The notes beneath the pieces are model-generated. The model did not search any database. It worked only from the letters and a program-made list of their open reading frames with translations, and was not told the DNA's origin. From assembly GCA_036381235.1 (NCBI GenBank), contig DASVDE010000002.1, forward strand, positions 116,172-180,171: a stretch of DNA of 64,000 nucleotides, given 5' to 3'. This stretch comes from DASVDE01 sp036381235. Its GTDB lineage: Bacteria; Actinomycetota; Thermoleophilia; Solirubrobacterales; 70-9. The position numbers were made by a program, and so were the translations under genes. Positions 24,876-32,980 of this stretch are shown here, piece by piece. Every line of letters starts with the position of its first letter. Within the stretch, counting starts at the first letter, position 1.

Positions 24876-25514
24876 ATGCGTGAAGAGACCCAGGTAGAGA
24901 TTCCGGCCGGGCCGGTTCGGCTCGCCGGTGATCTCCGGCTCCCGACCGACTCCCGCGGCCTGGTCATCTTCGCCCACGGCAGCGGTTCCAGCCGCAGAAG
25001 CGTGCGCAACAGGCAGGTCGCGCAATCTCTCAACGAAGCGGCACTCGCAACCCTGCTCTTCGATCTCCTGACCACCGAAGAAGAGCTGGACCGACGCAAC
25101 GTCTTCGACATCGAGCTGCTCGCCGGCCGACTGCTGGCGGCGACGCGCTGGGCCACCTCAACGCCGCCGACGACAGACATGGAGATCGGCTATTTCGGCG
25201 CGTCGACCGGAGCCGCCGCCGCACTCTGCGCCGCAGCCGAGCTGGACGGCGGGGTTCGCGCTGTCGTCTCCCGCGGGGGGAGGCCGGACATGGCGAGGGG
25301 ATATCTGGAACGCGTCACCGCGCCGACCCTGCTCATCGTCGGCGGCGACGATCGCGAGGTGCTGACGCTGAATGAAAAGGCGGCAGCCAGCCTCCGCTGC
25401 CCGCACAGAATCGAGATTATTCCCGGGGCCACCCACCTCTTCGAGGAGCCCGGCGCCCTCGAACAGGTCTCCGACCTGGCCGAGGACTGGTTCGCCGAGC
25501 ACCTCCCCCGCTGA
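24876..25514 (+). CDS. Alpha/beta hydrolase, dienelactone-hydrolase-like
   Basis: The 212-residue protein has the alpha/beta hydrolase pattern: LVIFAHGSGSSRRSVRN (oxyanion region with HGSGSS), nucleophile elbow YFGASTGAAAAL with Ser, acid GGDDREVL, and the His in IPGATHLFEEPGAL. It matches the short hydrolase domain that is often fused or adjacent to phosphoribosyltransferases, as in Mycobacterium tuberculosis Rv0571c by memory. The substrate is unknown. It is divergent from the phosphoribosyltransferase. The downstream membrane gene follows after 23 nt with its own -10-like element. Confidence 0.87.
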   Translation: MREETQVEIPAGPVRLAGDLRLPTDSRGLVIFAHGSGSSRRSVRNRQVAQSLNEAALATLLFDLLTTEEELDRRNVFDIELLAGRLLAATRWATSTPPTTDMEIGYFGASTGAAAALCAAAELDGGVRAVVSRGGRPDMARGYLERVTAPTLLIVGGDDREVLTLNEKAAASLRCPHRIEIIPGATHLFEEPGALEQVSDLAEDWFAEHLPR

Positions 25515-25537
25515 CCGGACACGTACGGTTAGCCCCG

Positions 25538-26140
25538 GTGTCCGTGACCGAATTCGCAATCGCGCTTGGCGTCGTCTTCACGGTGAACTTGCTGCCGGCC
25601 TTCGGCCCCCCGACTTGGGCGGTGCTCGTCTTCTTCAGCATCGATTTCGACTTGCCCGCGGCGCCGCTGGTTCTCGGCGGCGCCCTGGCAGCGGCATCCG
25701 GCCGCTTCCTGCTTGCGAGCGGCACGAGACGACTGCGGCCGCGATTCTCCGCGGCGCGACTGGCGCGGCTCGATCGCGCCGAAGCGACGCTCACCGCCAA
25801 CCGATGGCGCACCGGAGCCGGGCTGGGGCTGTTTGCGCTCTCTCCCGTGCCTTCCGGTCAACTGTTCGTCGCCGCCGGGCTGATGACGGTCCCGCTACTA
25901 CCCTTGACCGTCGCCTTCTTCTGTGGCCGACTCGTCTCGTATTCGATCTACGTAGGCGTCGCCACCATCGCCGAGCGCAACCTCGGCTCGGTCGCCCTCG
26001 ACGCGCTCACCTCCCCCCTGGGGATGGCCCTTCAACTGCTGATGCTGGCCACGCTGGCGATCCTCCTCGGCGGTTTCAAGCCAGGCGCCCGCCCACCCTC
26101 GGCGTCGCCCTCAGCTCGTACGCCCGCAAAGCACGGTTGA
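25538..26140 (+). CDS. Hypothetical membrane protein
   Basis: The 200-residue protein begins at GTG 25538. It has a membrane segment at about 3-30, a second near 40-60, and a pair near 110-170 (FFCGRLVSYSIYVGVATI, MALQLLMLATLAILLGGF). The opening VNLLPAFGPPTWAVLVFFS recalls DedA/SNARE-associated proteins (GxPGE-like re-entrant loops), but the signature is incomplete, so I do not assign it. The C-terminal 20 codons overlap the convergent protease gene by 65 nt. TACGGT lies 8 nt before the start. It is likely co-expressed with the hydrolase. Confidence 0.7.
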   Translation: MSVTEFAIALGVVFTVNLLPAFGPPTWAVLVFFSIDFDLPAAPLVLGGALAAASGRFLLASGTRRLRPRFSAARLARLDRAEATLTANRWRTGAGLGLFALSPVPSGQLFVAAGLMTVPLLPLTVAFFCGRLVSYSIYVGVATIAERNLGSVALDALTSPLGMALQLLMLATLAILLGGFKPGARPPSASPSARTPAKHG

Positions 26141-27218
26141 CGTCGGTGATCGAGAGGATCCCCACCCTGCCGCGCTCGCCGAGGACCACCGCCCGGCCAA
26201 CCCGCTGAAATGCGGGGCGCTCGAGCAGTTCGGCGACGTCCTGGTGCTCGCCGACGACCAGCTCGTCGTCATAGAAGGCAGCCTCTCCGACGGTCGTTTC
26301 GCGGCGACGATCAGCCGGTATGCGTTCGATCGTCGGCAGGTCGATCAAGCCGACCAACCGGGTGCCGTCCAGAACGGGAAATGCCGAGTAGCGATGGGAG
26401 ACGAAGAACCGCTCGATCGCGTCCTCGACGCTGATCTGGGCGGGCACCGCAACAGCCGGTGCGCTCATCAACCGCCCCGCCTCCCGGCCGGCAAAAGCGG
26501 TGCGAACCCTCATTCCGCCCTCCTCCGCCTTTGCGGCGACGATCACGAAGAAGCCGACCACCACCAGCCAGATGCCGCCCACCGCACCGGCGGCGGCAGC
26601 CAGCAGGCCGAGAGCGATCATCCCGTAGCCGAATCCGCGGCCGACCGCAGCGGCGAGCGAAGTGGCCCGGTTGACGTCGCCGATCCGGCTCCAGAGCAGG
26701 GCCCTGGCAACTCGACCCCCGTCAAGTGGAAAGGCGGGCAGCAGGTTGAACGCGAGAATCGCCAGGTTGACGATTGCCTGGTAATCGACCACGGCATGCA
26801 GCGCCGCGGGGGCGCCAGTCGGCAGGGCCAGCGCGAGGATTCCGAACGCGGCCGCGATCGCCATCGTCACCGCGGGGCCGGCGAGGGCGAAGCGCAGCTC
26901 GTCGCCGGCCGCGCGCGGGTAGCCCTTCATCCGGGCGACGCCACCCAGCAGCCAGAGGTCTATCTCCTCGATCTCGACACCGTGACGGCGGGCGACGACC
27001 GCATGGCCCAACTCGTGCAGGAGGATGCTGGCAAAGAGCAGCAGGGCGCTGAGCAAGCCCAAGCCGTAGGCAGCCTCCGGAGCGATGCCGGCCACCCGAT
27101 CCGGGTAATAGACGGCGCCCAACGACCAGGTGATCAGCCCGACGATCACCAGCCACAGCGGTTGTATGCCGATGGGGATTCCCGCCAGGCGGCCGATGCG
27201 AATACTGCCCAGTCCCAT
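26076..27218 (-). CDS. Site-2 protease (M50) with C-terminal CBS domains
   Basis: This is an intramembrane zinc metalloprotease. The 380-residue protein has six or so membrane segments, the zinc-binding HELGH (68-72), and the third ligand motif NLLPAFPLDGGR (158-169). Two CBS motifs follow (about 245-365: LMSAPAVAVPAQISVEDAIERF, then ELVVGEHQDVAELLERPAF), which usually sense adenine nucleotides. It matches the architecture of Rv2625c, a DosR-regulated membrane protein of Mycobacterium tuberculosis. Its substrate is unknown. It starts 2 nt after the small zinc-ribbon gene and overlaps the convergent membrane gene. Confidence 0.91.
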   Translation of the reverse strand: MGLGSIRIGRLAGIPIGIQPLWLVIVGLITWSLGAVYYPDRVAGIAPEAAYGLGLLSALLLFASILLHELGHAVVARRHGVEIEEIDLWLLGGVARMKGYPRAAGDELRFALAGPAVTMAIAAAFGILALALPTGAPAALHAVVDYQAIVNLAILAFNLLPAFPLDGGRVARALLWSRIGDVNRATSLAAAVGRGFGYGMIALGLLAAAAGAVGGIWLVVVGFFVIVAAKAEEGGMRVRTAFAGREAGRLMSAPAVAVPAQISVEDAIERFFVSHRYSAFPVLDGTRLVGLIDLPTIERIPADRRRETTVGEAAFYDDELVVGEHQDVAELLERPAFQRVGRAVVLGERGRVGILSITDVNRALRAYELRATPRVGGRLA

Positions 27219-27220
27219 CT

Positions 27221-27424
27221 TCAGTCGGTGGTCCGAGCACCGCCCGCTTTGACCACGGCGCCGTAGGTCCGCAGCGAGGACCGCCCATAGAGATGACGCC
27301 GAACCTCAGCCTCCATCTCGCGCGTCGATGCGATCAAGCGAAATCCACAACGGGGACAGCGATCGGCGGGCGTTTCGCCGTGGGCGATTCGGTGGCAGTT
27401 CGGGCACTCCAGCGTCTGCTCCAT
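27221..27424 (-). CDS. Small zinc-ribbon protein
   Basis: A 67-residue protein with a four-cysteine zinc ribbon: ECPNCHRIAHGETPADRCPRCGF (CxxC, 16 residues between, CxxC). The C-terminal half is basic (MEAEVRRHLYGRSSLRTYGAVVKAGG) and could bind nucleic acid or a partner. The start is ATG 27424; the open frame continues 133 codons upstream, but that part is arginine-rich noise. It is separated from the M50 protease start by 2 nt, so the two are translated together. I cannot name the family; similar ribbons occur next to proteases and stress genes. Confidence 0.72.
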   Translation of the reverse strand: MEQTLECPNCHRIAHGETPADRCPRCGFRLIASTREMEAEVRRHLYGRSSLRTYGAVVKAGGARTTD

Positions 27425-27531
27425 CCAACACTCCTCCAGGGCGGGGACACTTGCCAACCCATCCTCCTCGCCACCCCATCTCGAATCATCGGCAGTAGTC
27501 CGCCGAACCCGCTGCGGGTTTTCCGCGACGG

Positions 27532-28986
27532 TCAGGCTCTTGACGATTGGACCCCATCGCCACCGGTGCGCTCGGCGCCGAGGCTGGCGACCAGCTCCAC
27601 GTACTGACTGAGGCGGTGAATGCCGAGGAAGCCCTCCTTGATCCGCTTCCGCGCGGCCTTTCCCAGCCGCTCGGCACGCTCGGGGTCGTCGAGCAAGCCG
27701 CGAATCGCGACGGCGAACCCCTCCAGGTCGCCTGCATCGTCGACCAGGACGCCGCTCTCGCCGTCGACGATCTGGTCCTGGATGCCGCCGACGCGGCTGC
27801 CGACCATCGGCCGCGCCTTCCACATTCCCTCAGCCACGGTCATTCCGAACCCCTCCGCGATGCTCTTCTGCACGAGCACGTCGGCGCGGCGCTGGATCGC
27901 GTTGACCATCATGCCGTTCTCTTCGAGGTCCTCCATAGGCAGCACGACCAGATGCGCGCTGCTGCGCGGTTCCTCCGGCAGCCGCCGCCAGGCGGCGGAA
28001 ACCGCCTCCAAGACGGCGGCGCCCTCCGGATCGTCGGAGATGGCCGCCGCGGCCGGGCCGGCCAATACCAGGTGGGCGTCGGCGTCCGCAAGGTGGTTAG
28101 CGAAACAGTCCAGCAGGCCCATCGGGTCCTTAAGCCTGTCCCAGCGGGAGACCTGAGCCACCAGCCTGGCTCCTGCGGGCAGCGGCCCCTCCTGGAGGAT
28201 CTCGGCGCGCCGCTCCACCCTGCCCGGACTGCCGTCGGCACGAACGAAGGTGGGCGCGACGGTCGGCACGTGGGGGCCGAGACCGATCTCCCCGAGGATC
28301 GCCTCGACCGTCGTCGCCTCGATGTCCTGGTTCTTTGGCGAGAAAGGGTCGACCGAGGGCGGCACCATCCAGGCCCGCTCGCGGTCGAGACCGTCCCAGA
28401 GGTATTGGGGCCGAGAAAATACGTAAGCGTCAGCCTGCACGACGTAGGGACGAAGAAAGTCCCAGGCACGACGGGCGAGATCGTTGGGGTGGTCGACACC
28501 GATGTGGCAGCGCCAAACCACGTTGACCCCGTTGGAGCGCACCGCCGGCACCAGGCCGGCGGTCTGCGGGTCGTGGAGGTAGACGACGTCGTTGGGCTGG
28601 ATCAGGCGGGTGAGGTGACGGGCGCTCTGCGCCAATGTGCTCTCGTAGATCTCCCGCTCCTCCTTGCCGAGGTCACCGCCGTCGCCGGGATCGCCGTGAA
28701 GGTTGTTGTGGAGGCGCTTGGTGACGGTGAAGAAGTCCGACCCGTCGCGCAACACGACCCAGCGAGTGTCCACCCCGGCCCCGCGCACATAGGGAAGCAG
28801 AGAGTGCAGCATCTCGGCCACGCCGCCGCCGCGATGGGTCGAGTTGACGTGCCAGATCGCTCGCCCGGAGAAGGTGCTCCGCGCACGCACGGCAATCGCC
28901 TCGAATGGCGCATACGCGTCGCCCAACAGCGGCTTGTAGCGGTCCAGCGGCAGCGGCGGGATCTCGACGAACTCGGGCCGCGCCAC
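27532..28986 (-). CDS. GT4-family glycosyltransferase, trehalose synthase (TreT)-like
   Basis: The 484-residue protein looks like the TreT-type enzymes that make trehalose from a nucleotide sugar and glucose, or related GT4 enzymes. Features are the N-terminal AIWHVNSTHRGGGVAEMLHSLLP, VVYLHDPQTAGLVPAV, WRCHIGVD, SVDPFSPKNQ and the C-terminal EX7E region VQKSIAEGFGMTVAEGMWKARPMVGSRVGG. The HVNSTHRGGGVAE motif is strongly diagnostic of the family. Trehalose would fit a stress-tolerance role beside the dormancy-like genes. The gene starts at 28986, 30 nt from the LuxR-type regulator. Confidence 0.85.
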   Translation of the reverse strand: MARPEFVEIPPLPLDRYKPLLGDAYAPFEAIAVRARSTFSGRAIWHVNSTHRGGGVAEMLHSLLPYVRGAGVDTRWVVLRDGSDFFTVTKRLHNNLHGDPGDGGDLGKEEREIYESTLAQSARHLTRLIQPNDVVYLHDPQTAGLVPAVRSNGVNVVWRCHIGVDHPNDLARRAWDFLRPYVVQADAYVFSRPQYLWDGLDRERAWMVPPSVDPFSPKNQDIEATTVEAILGEIGLGPHVPTVAPTFVRADGSPGRVERRAEILQEGPLPAGARLVAQVSRWDRLKDPMGLLDCFANHLADADAHLVLAGPAAAAISDDPEGAAVLEAVSAAWRRLPEEPRSSAHLVVLPMEDLEENGMMVNAIQRRADVLVQKSIAEGFGMTVAEGMWKARPMVGSRVGGIQDQIVDGESGVLVDDAGDLEGFAVAIRGLLDDPERAERLGKAARKRIKEGFLGIHRLSQYVELVASLGAERTGGDGVQSSRA

Positions 28987-29015
28987 TCGATCACCCCCTG
29001 CCCCGCACGCCGGCC

Positions 29016-29717
29016 TTAGGTCTCGACCATGCCGTGTTCCAGCGCGTACTGGACCAACTCCGCCCTGCTGGAGAGCCGCAGCTTCTGCTGGATGTGCGCC
29101 CGGTGGCTCTCCACCGTCCTGATGCTGAGGTAGAGCTGCTCGGCGATCTCCGCATTGGTGTGCCCCAGCGCAATCAGCCGCAGGACCTCGCGCTCACGCT
29201 CGCTGAGATCGTCGCCCCGTCTGGATTCCGGCTCGGAAACCAGCCTCGCCCCCAGCGCCGGCTGCAGATAGGTGTCGCCGGCGGCGGCGCTGCGCACCGC
29301 CTGAACCAACTCCGCGTCGGCGGCCTCCTTCAAGACATAGCCCCGAACCCCGGCCTGCAGCGCTTTGCGGGCAAAGGTCGGCTCATTCTGCATGGTCAGC
29401 ACGACGATTTCGGTGTCGGGTGAGGCTTCCTGAATATCGGGGATGGCCTCCAGGCTCGAGCGCCCCGGCATGTTCAGGTCGAGGATCAACACGGTCGGCT
29501 TGTGGCCGCGCACGTAGCGCACCGTGGTGTCGGCATCGCCCGCCTCAGCAACAACCTCGAAGTCCTCCTCGGCCTCGAGCAGCATCCGCAGCGCGCTGCG
29601 CACGACCGCATGGTCGTCGGCGAGAACGATCGTCGTCTCCTTCTGGGCTTGCGGATCGGAGCCGTTTGACACGGAAACAAGGTTAATGTCGCGCTCGGAG
29701 TCCCCGAAAAAGGTCAT
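29016..29717 (-). CDS. LuxR/NarL-family response regulator, DosR-like
   Basis: The 233-residue regulator has a receiver domain with Asp-Asp pair (LADDHAVVR), phosphoacceptor Asp80 (LILDLNMPG), Thr and Lys switch residues (YVLKEA), and a LuxR-type HTH at the C-terminus (LSEREREVLRLIALGHTNAEIAEQLYLSIRTVESHR). It is divergent from a GAF histidine kinase with a 131-bp shared gap, so the pair is a two-component system. Its layout resembles DosR/DevR of mycobacteria. Target sites are not proven, but the local cluster resembles the DosR regulon. The N-terminal extension before residue 28 may not be translated. Confidence 0.92.
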   Translation of the reverse strand: MTFFGDSERDINLVSVSNGSDPQAQKETTIVLADDHAVVRSALRMLLEAEEDFEVVAEAGDADTTVRYVRGHKPTVLILDLNMPGRSSLEAIPDIQEASPDTEIVVLTMQNEPTFARKALQAGVRGYVLKEAADAELVQAVRSAAAGDTYLQPALGARLVSEPESRRGDDLSEREREVLRLIALGHTNAEIAEQLYLSIRTVESHRAHIQQKLRLSSRAELVQYALEHGMVET

Positions 29718-29791
29718 CGCGCTTCATCTAATCCCTCCCCGACGGTTCCGCCATCCGTGTTTTCCCGCGAGGTTCGCATACTCAGAAATCG

Positions 29792-29818
29792 TTGAGCATT
29801 CCTCGGGACGGTTAGTAT
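29792..29818 (+). promoter_or_regulatory. Candidate promoter of the DosS-like kinase gene
   Basis: TTGAGC (29792-29797) and TAGTAT (29813-29818) are 15 bases apart, short but plausible. CGGGACGG sits immediately before the -10, as it does upstream of the hydrolase at 24876. The start codon GTG is about 30 nt further down, with no strong Shine-Dalgarno. Confidence 0.4.
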
Positions 29819-29848
29819 GAGTGCAGATGCACGACGAAGTGGGTTGAC

Positions 29849-31588
29849 GTGGGACAGGCGTCATACAGCGGGGCATTGGACGAGCACCGGCTGCGCCAGC
29901 TGATCGAGGTCGGCCGCGGCCTGATGGCCGAGCTGGATCCCGAGGTCGTTTTCGGGCGGGTGCTGGAGGTCGCCTGTGAGCTGACCGGCGCCCGCTACGC
30001 GGCGCTTGGCGTGCTCGATGACGACCGCAAGGAGTTGGAGCGCTTCATCACCCATGGCATCGACCCGGAGATCACTCGGGAGATCGGGGCCCTGCCCCGG
30101 GGACGCGGAGTCCTTGGCCTGCTGATCGAACAACCCCTGCCGTTGCGGCTCGCCAACGTCGGCGAGCACCCCCGCTCATACGGCTTCCCGCCCGGGCACC
30201 CGCCGATGACCACCTTCCTCGGGGTGCCGATCGTGATCCGCGGCCGGGCCTGGGGAAACCTGTATCTGACCGAAAAAGAGGGGGGCGAGTTCGACGAGGC
30301 GGACGAGCAGTCGGTGCTGATTCTCGCCGAGTGGACCGCCGTCGCGATCGAGAACGCCCGCCTCTACCGCAACGTCCAAGAGCAACGCGACAGTCTCAAG
30401 CGGGCGGTGCAGAGCCTCGAGGCGACGACCGAGATCGCGCGCGCAGTGGGGGGCGAAACGGATCTCAGCCGGATCCTGGAGACGATCGTCAAGCGGGGAC
30501 GGGCACTGGTCGAAGCGCGTTCGCTGCTGATCCTGCTGGAGGATCGCGGCCAACTCCGAGTCGCTGCCGCCGCCGGGGAGATCGATCGCGACACCGATCT
30601 GCGCATACCGATCGACGGTTCCGCCCCGGGCCAGGCGATGAGGGCTCGCCGCCCACAGCGTTTGGCAAGCATCGGCCCAGACCTGCTCGCCAAACCCAAT
30701 CCCCCCGACGGTGGCGCCGCCCTCTCGGTGCCCCTGGTCTTCCGCGGTCATCCGGTCGGCGTGCTCGTCGCGCTCGACTCACTGGGTCGCAGCGGGGGCT
30801 TCACAGACGAGGACGAGAGGGTCCTCGACTCCTTCGCGGCCAGCGCGGCCACTGCGGTGGCCACCGCTCAGTCGGTGGCCGAGAGCCGAATGCGAGAGAG
30901 CATCGCGGCGGCCGAGCGCGAACGAGGGCGCTGGGCGCGCGAGCTCCACGACGAGTCACTGCAGAGCATGGCGGGCCTGCGGGTGATGCTCTCCACCGCC
31001 CGGCGGGGAGCGGTTCGGGACGAGACCAAAGAGATCATCTCCCAGGCGATGGAGCGGGTGGACATCGCGATATCGGAGATGCGACGACTGATCGCGGACC
31101 TGCGCCCCGCCGCCCTGGACGAGCTGGGGCTCGCGTCGGCGCTGGAGGCCCTCGTCGAGCGGCTCACGTGGGGCGAAGTTCTCGACGTGGACCTCGAGAT
31201 CGATCTCGCCCACGAGGCGGGTCGACACCCAACTCGCCTGCTCGCGCAAACGGAGGACACGGTCTACCGGCTGGTTCAGGAGGCGCTCAACAACGTGCAC
31301 AGGCACGCCAACACCGATAGAGCCGCGGTGGAGGTGCGGGAGGATGGGGACAGCATCCGAGTCAAGGTTCGCGACGAAGGGTGTGGCTTTGACCTCGGCA
31401 CCGAAACGGATAGGTTCGGCTTGCTCGGGATGCGCGAGCGGGTGACGTTGGCCGACGGGACACTGACGGTTGAGAGTTCCCCCGGTGCCGGAACCGAGGT
31501 GACCGCGGTGCTGCCGGCTCAGCATCGGGATGACGAAGCCCACGCCGAGAAGGACTTGGGCGAAGGGAAAGCCGCCGAGGGTGGCTGA
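29849..31588 (+). CDS. GAF-domain histidine kinase, DosS/DosT-like heme sensor
   Basis: The 579-residue kinase has two GAF domains (about 30-173 and 205-340), a HisKA_3 dimerisation region with His367 (ARELHDESLQSMAG) and a HATPase domain (VQEALNNVHRHAN, DEGCGFDLG, RFGLLGMRERV). The first GAF contains GHPPMTTFLGVP with His117 and LYLTEK with Tyr139. In Mycobacterium tuberculosis DosS the heme ligand His149 and distal Tyr171 are also 22 residues apart in the same motifs. A heme-bound oxygen, CO or NO sensor is therefore likely. Its promoter region holds TTGAGC-N15-TAGTAT. The acidic C-terminal tail is unusual. Confidence 0.88.
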   Translation: MGQASYSGALDEHRLRQLIEVGRGLMAELDPEVVFGRVLEVACELTGARYAALGVLDDDRKELERFITHGIDPEITREIGALPRGRGVLGLLIEQPLPLRLANVGEHPRSYGFPPGHPPMTTFLGVPIVIRGRAWGNLYLTEKEGGEFDEADEQSVLILAEWTAVAIENARLYRNVQEQRDSLKRAVQSLEATTEIARAVGGETDLSRILETIVKRGRALVEARSLLILLEDRGQLRVAAAAGEIDRDTDLRIPIDGSAPGQAMRARRPQRLASIGPDLLAKPNPPDGGAALSVPLVFRGHPVGVLVALDSLGRSGGFTDEDERVLDSFAASAATAVATAQSVAESRMRESIAAAERERGRWARELHDESLQSMAGLRVMLSTARRGAVRDETKEIISQAMERVDIAISEMRRLIADLRPAALDELGLASALEALVERLTWGEVLDVDLEIDLAHEAGRHPTRLLAQTEDTVYRLVQEALNNVHRHANTDRAAVEVREDGDSIRVKVRDEGCGFDLGTETDRFGLLGMRERVTLADGTLTVESSPGAGTEVTAVLPAQHRDDEAHAEKDLGEGKAAEGG

Positions 31589-31621
31589 GCTGCGGGGTCG
31601 GCCGGTTCGATCCCGCACCCT

Positions 31622-32575
31622 ATGCTCATACGAATGCCGAAGAGCCGCGACAGAGGACTGCCGCGCTGGACATGCCTGCTCGCGACAGTGGCCTGCATGG
31701 CCGCAGTCGCAAGCGAAAACGCAGGCGCAGCGCAGCGCGTCCACCAGCCGGGGGGTGCCGCCGCCAGCGCCACCGCGGCAGCGCTGATCGCCCGAGTACA
31801 GGCGTACTGGACGCCAAAGCGCATGCAAAACGCTCGACCCCTCGACGGGGGCCGGGGCACGGCGTCCCTGTCGAGCGCCGGCCACACGAGCGTTTCCCAG
31901 CCCACCACCCCACCCTTTTCCTTCAACGGCCGCCTCTTCGTCCGACAGGGGGGCCAATCCGGATTCTGCTCCGGGACGGCGATCGACAGCCCAACCAGAC
32001 AGCTGGTGCTGACCGCGGCTCACTGCGTCAACTCGGGCCCCGTGAACAGCAGGCGACAGAGCTTCTGGTCCCAGTACCTGGAGTTCGTCCCCGCCTACAC
32101 GAGGGGACAAGCGCCGCCGTTCGGGACCTTCGTGGCCCAACGCGGGCGCGTCTACGCCCCCGCGCCCTGGGCAAAGCAGGGCAATCCCAACTTCGATGTC
32201 GGCGCCTTCCTGGTCTACCCGAACGCCGCCGCGCAGAATCTCGCCGACGCGGTGGGTGGCGGCGCCAAGGTCGCCTACGACCTCAGCCGCAAACAGCAAT
32301 TCCAATCCTTCGCCTATCCAGGCAACAGCGGTCAGATGCAGGAATGCGACTCCCCCTACTTCGGCAGCGATCGCTTCACCTTTCCCCTCAGCGGCAAACC
32401 GACGATGGCGATCCATTGTCGCTGGAGCCCGGGAGCCAGCGGCGGTGGCTGGCTGATCAACGGCACCACGACCATCAACGGCTTGAACAGCTACCTCCTG
32501 CGCCGCAATCGCTCCCGGACCTTCGGCCCCTACTTCAACAGCGGCAACGTCGGCCGCTTGATCGACGGCCTCTAG
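31622..32575 (+). CDS. Secreted trypsin-like serine protease
   Basis: This is a secreted chymotrypsin-fold protease. The 317-residue protein has a basic N-terminus and a signal segment (about 18-37), then a Ser/Thr-rich region, and a catalytic domain from about 100. The triad is seen as TAAHC (His134), NPNFDVGAF (Asp192) and PGASGGGW (Ser273). Four or more Cys could form disulfides. A second paralogue lies at 57509-58339 with the same triad motifs. The start could be ATG 31634 (MPKSRD), giving a shorter leader. The stop overlaps the TPR gene stop at CTAG. Confidence 0.86.
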   Translation: MLIRMPKSRDRGLPRWTCLLATVACMAAVASENAGAAQRVHQPGGAAASATAAALIARVQAYWTPKRMQNARPLDGGRGTASLSSAGHTSVSQPTTPPFSFNGRLFVRQGGQSGFCSGTAIDSPTRQLVLTAAHCVNSGPVNSRRQSFWSQYLEFVPAYTRGQAPPFGTFVAQRGRVYAPAPWAKQGNPNFDVGAFLVYPNAAAQNLADAVGGGAKVAYDLSRKQQFQSFAYPGNSGQMQECDSPYFGSDRFTFPLSGKPTMAIHCRWSPGASGGGWLINGTTTINGLNSYLLRRNRSRTFGPYFNSGNVGRLIDGL

Positions 32576-32949
32576 GAAGCCGCCGCCAACCGCTCGCGGT
32601 AGTAGCGGTAGTCGCGCCGGTCGGGGCGCAGGTTGGAGGCCATCGCCAGATGATGGCGCGCGCGTCGGGTCTGCCCGATCTTTGTGAGCGCCCTACCGAG
32701 GCAGAAGTGGGCGTAGTCGTTGACGTGATGCGTCTCGACCACCGCCTCGAACTCGGCCGCCGCATCGGCGAAGCGGCCGGACCGGTAGTAGGCGCGACCC
32801 AAAGCCTCGCGCACCGAGGACTTCTCGGGTGCCCGCCGCGCCGCCTCGGCGAGGGGCTCGGCCGCCTGCTCGAAGGAGCCGTCTTCCAGCAGCTCGATCC
32901 CACGCCGGTAAAGCGTGTAGGTGGAGTCCTCGCGAGCCTCGTACGGCAT
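32572..32949 (-). CDS. Tetratricopeptide-repeat protein
   Basis: The 125-residue protein consists of about three TPR units: YRRGIELLEDGSFEQAAEPLAEAARRAP, then VREALGRAYYRSGRFADAAAEFEAVVE, then AHFCLGRALTKIGQTRRARHHLAMA. The residues W/L-G-Y-A-F-A-P of TPR consensus are recognisable. It is soluble with no signal peptide and probably serves as a protein-binding adaptor. It begins at ATG 32949. It is separated from the P-type ATPase gene by 31 nt but has no clear functional link to it. Confidence 0.85.
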   Translation of the reverse strand: MPYEAREDSTYTLYRRGIELLEDGSFEQAAEPLAEAARRAPEKSSVREALGRAYYRSGRFADAAAEFEAVVETHHVNDYAHFCLGRALTKIGQTRRARHHLAMASNLRPDRRDYRYYRERLAAAS

Positions 32950-32980
32950 GGATCAAGTGTAGGCGCGTCTTCCGCGGGGC

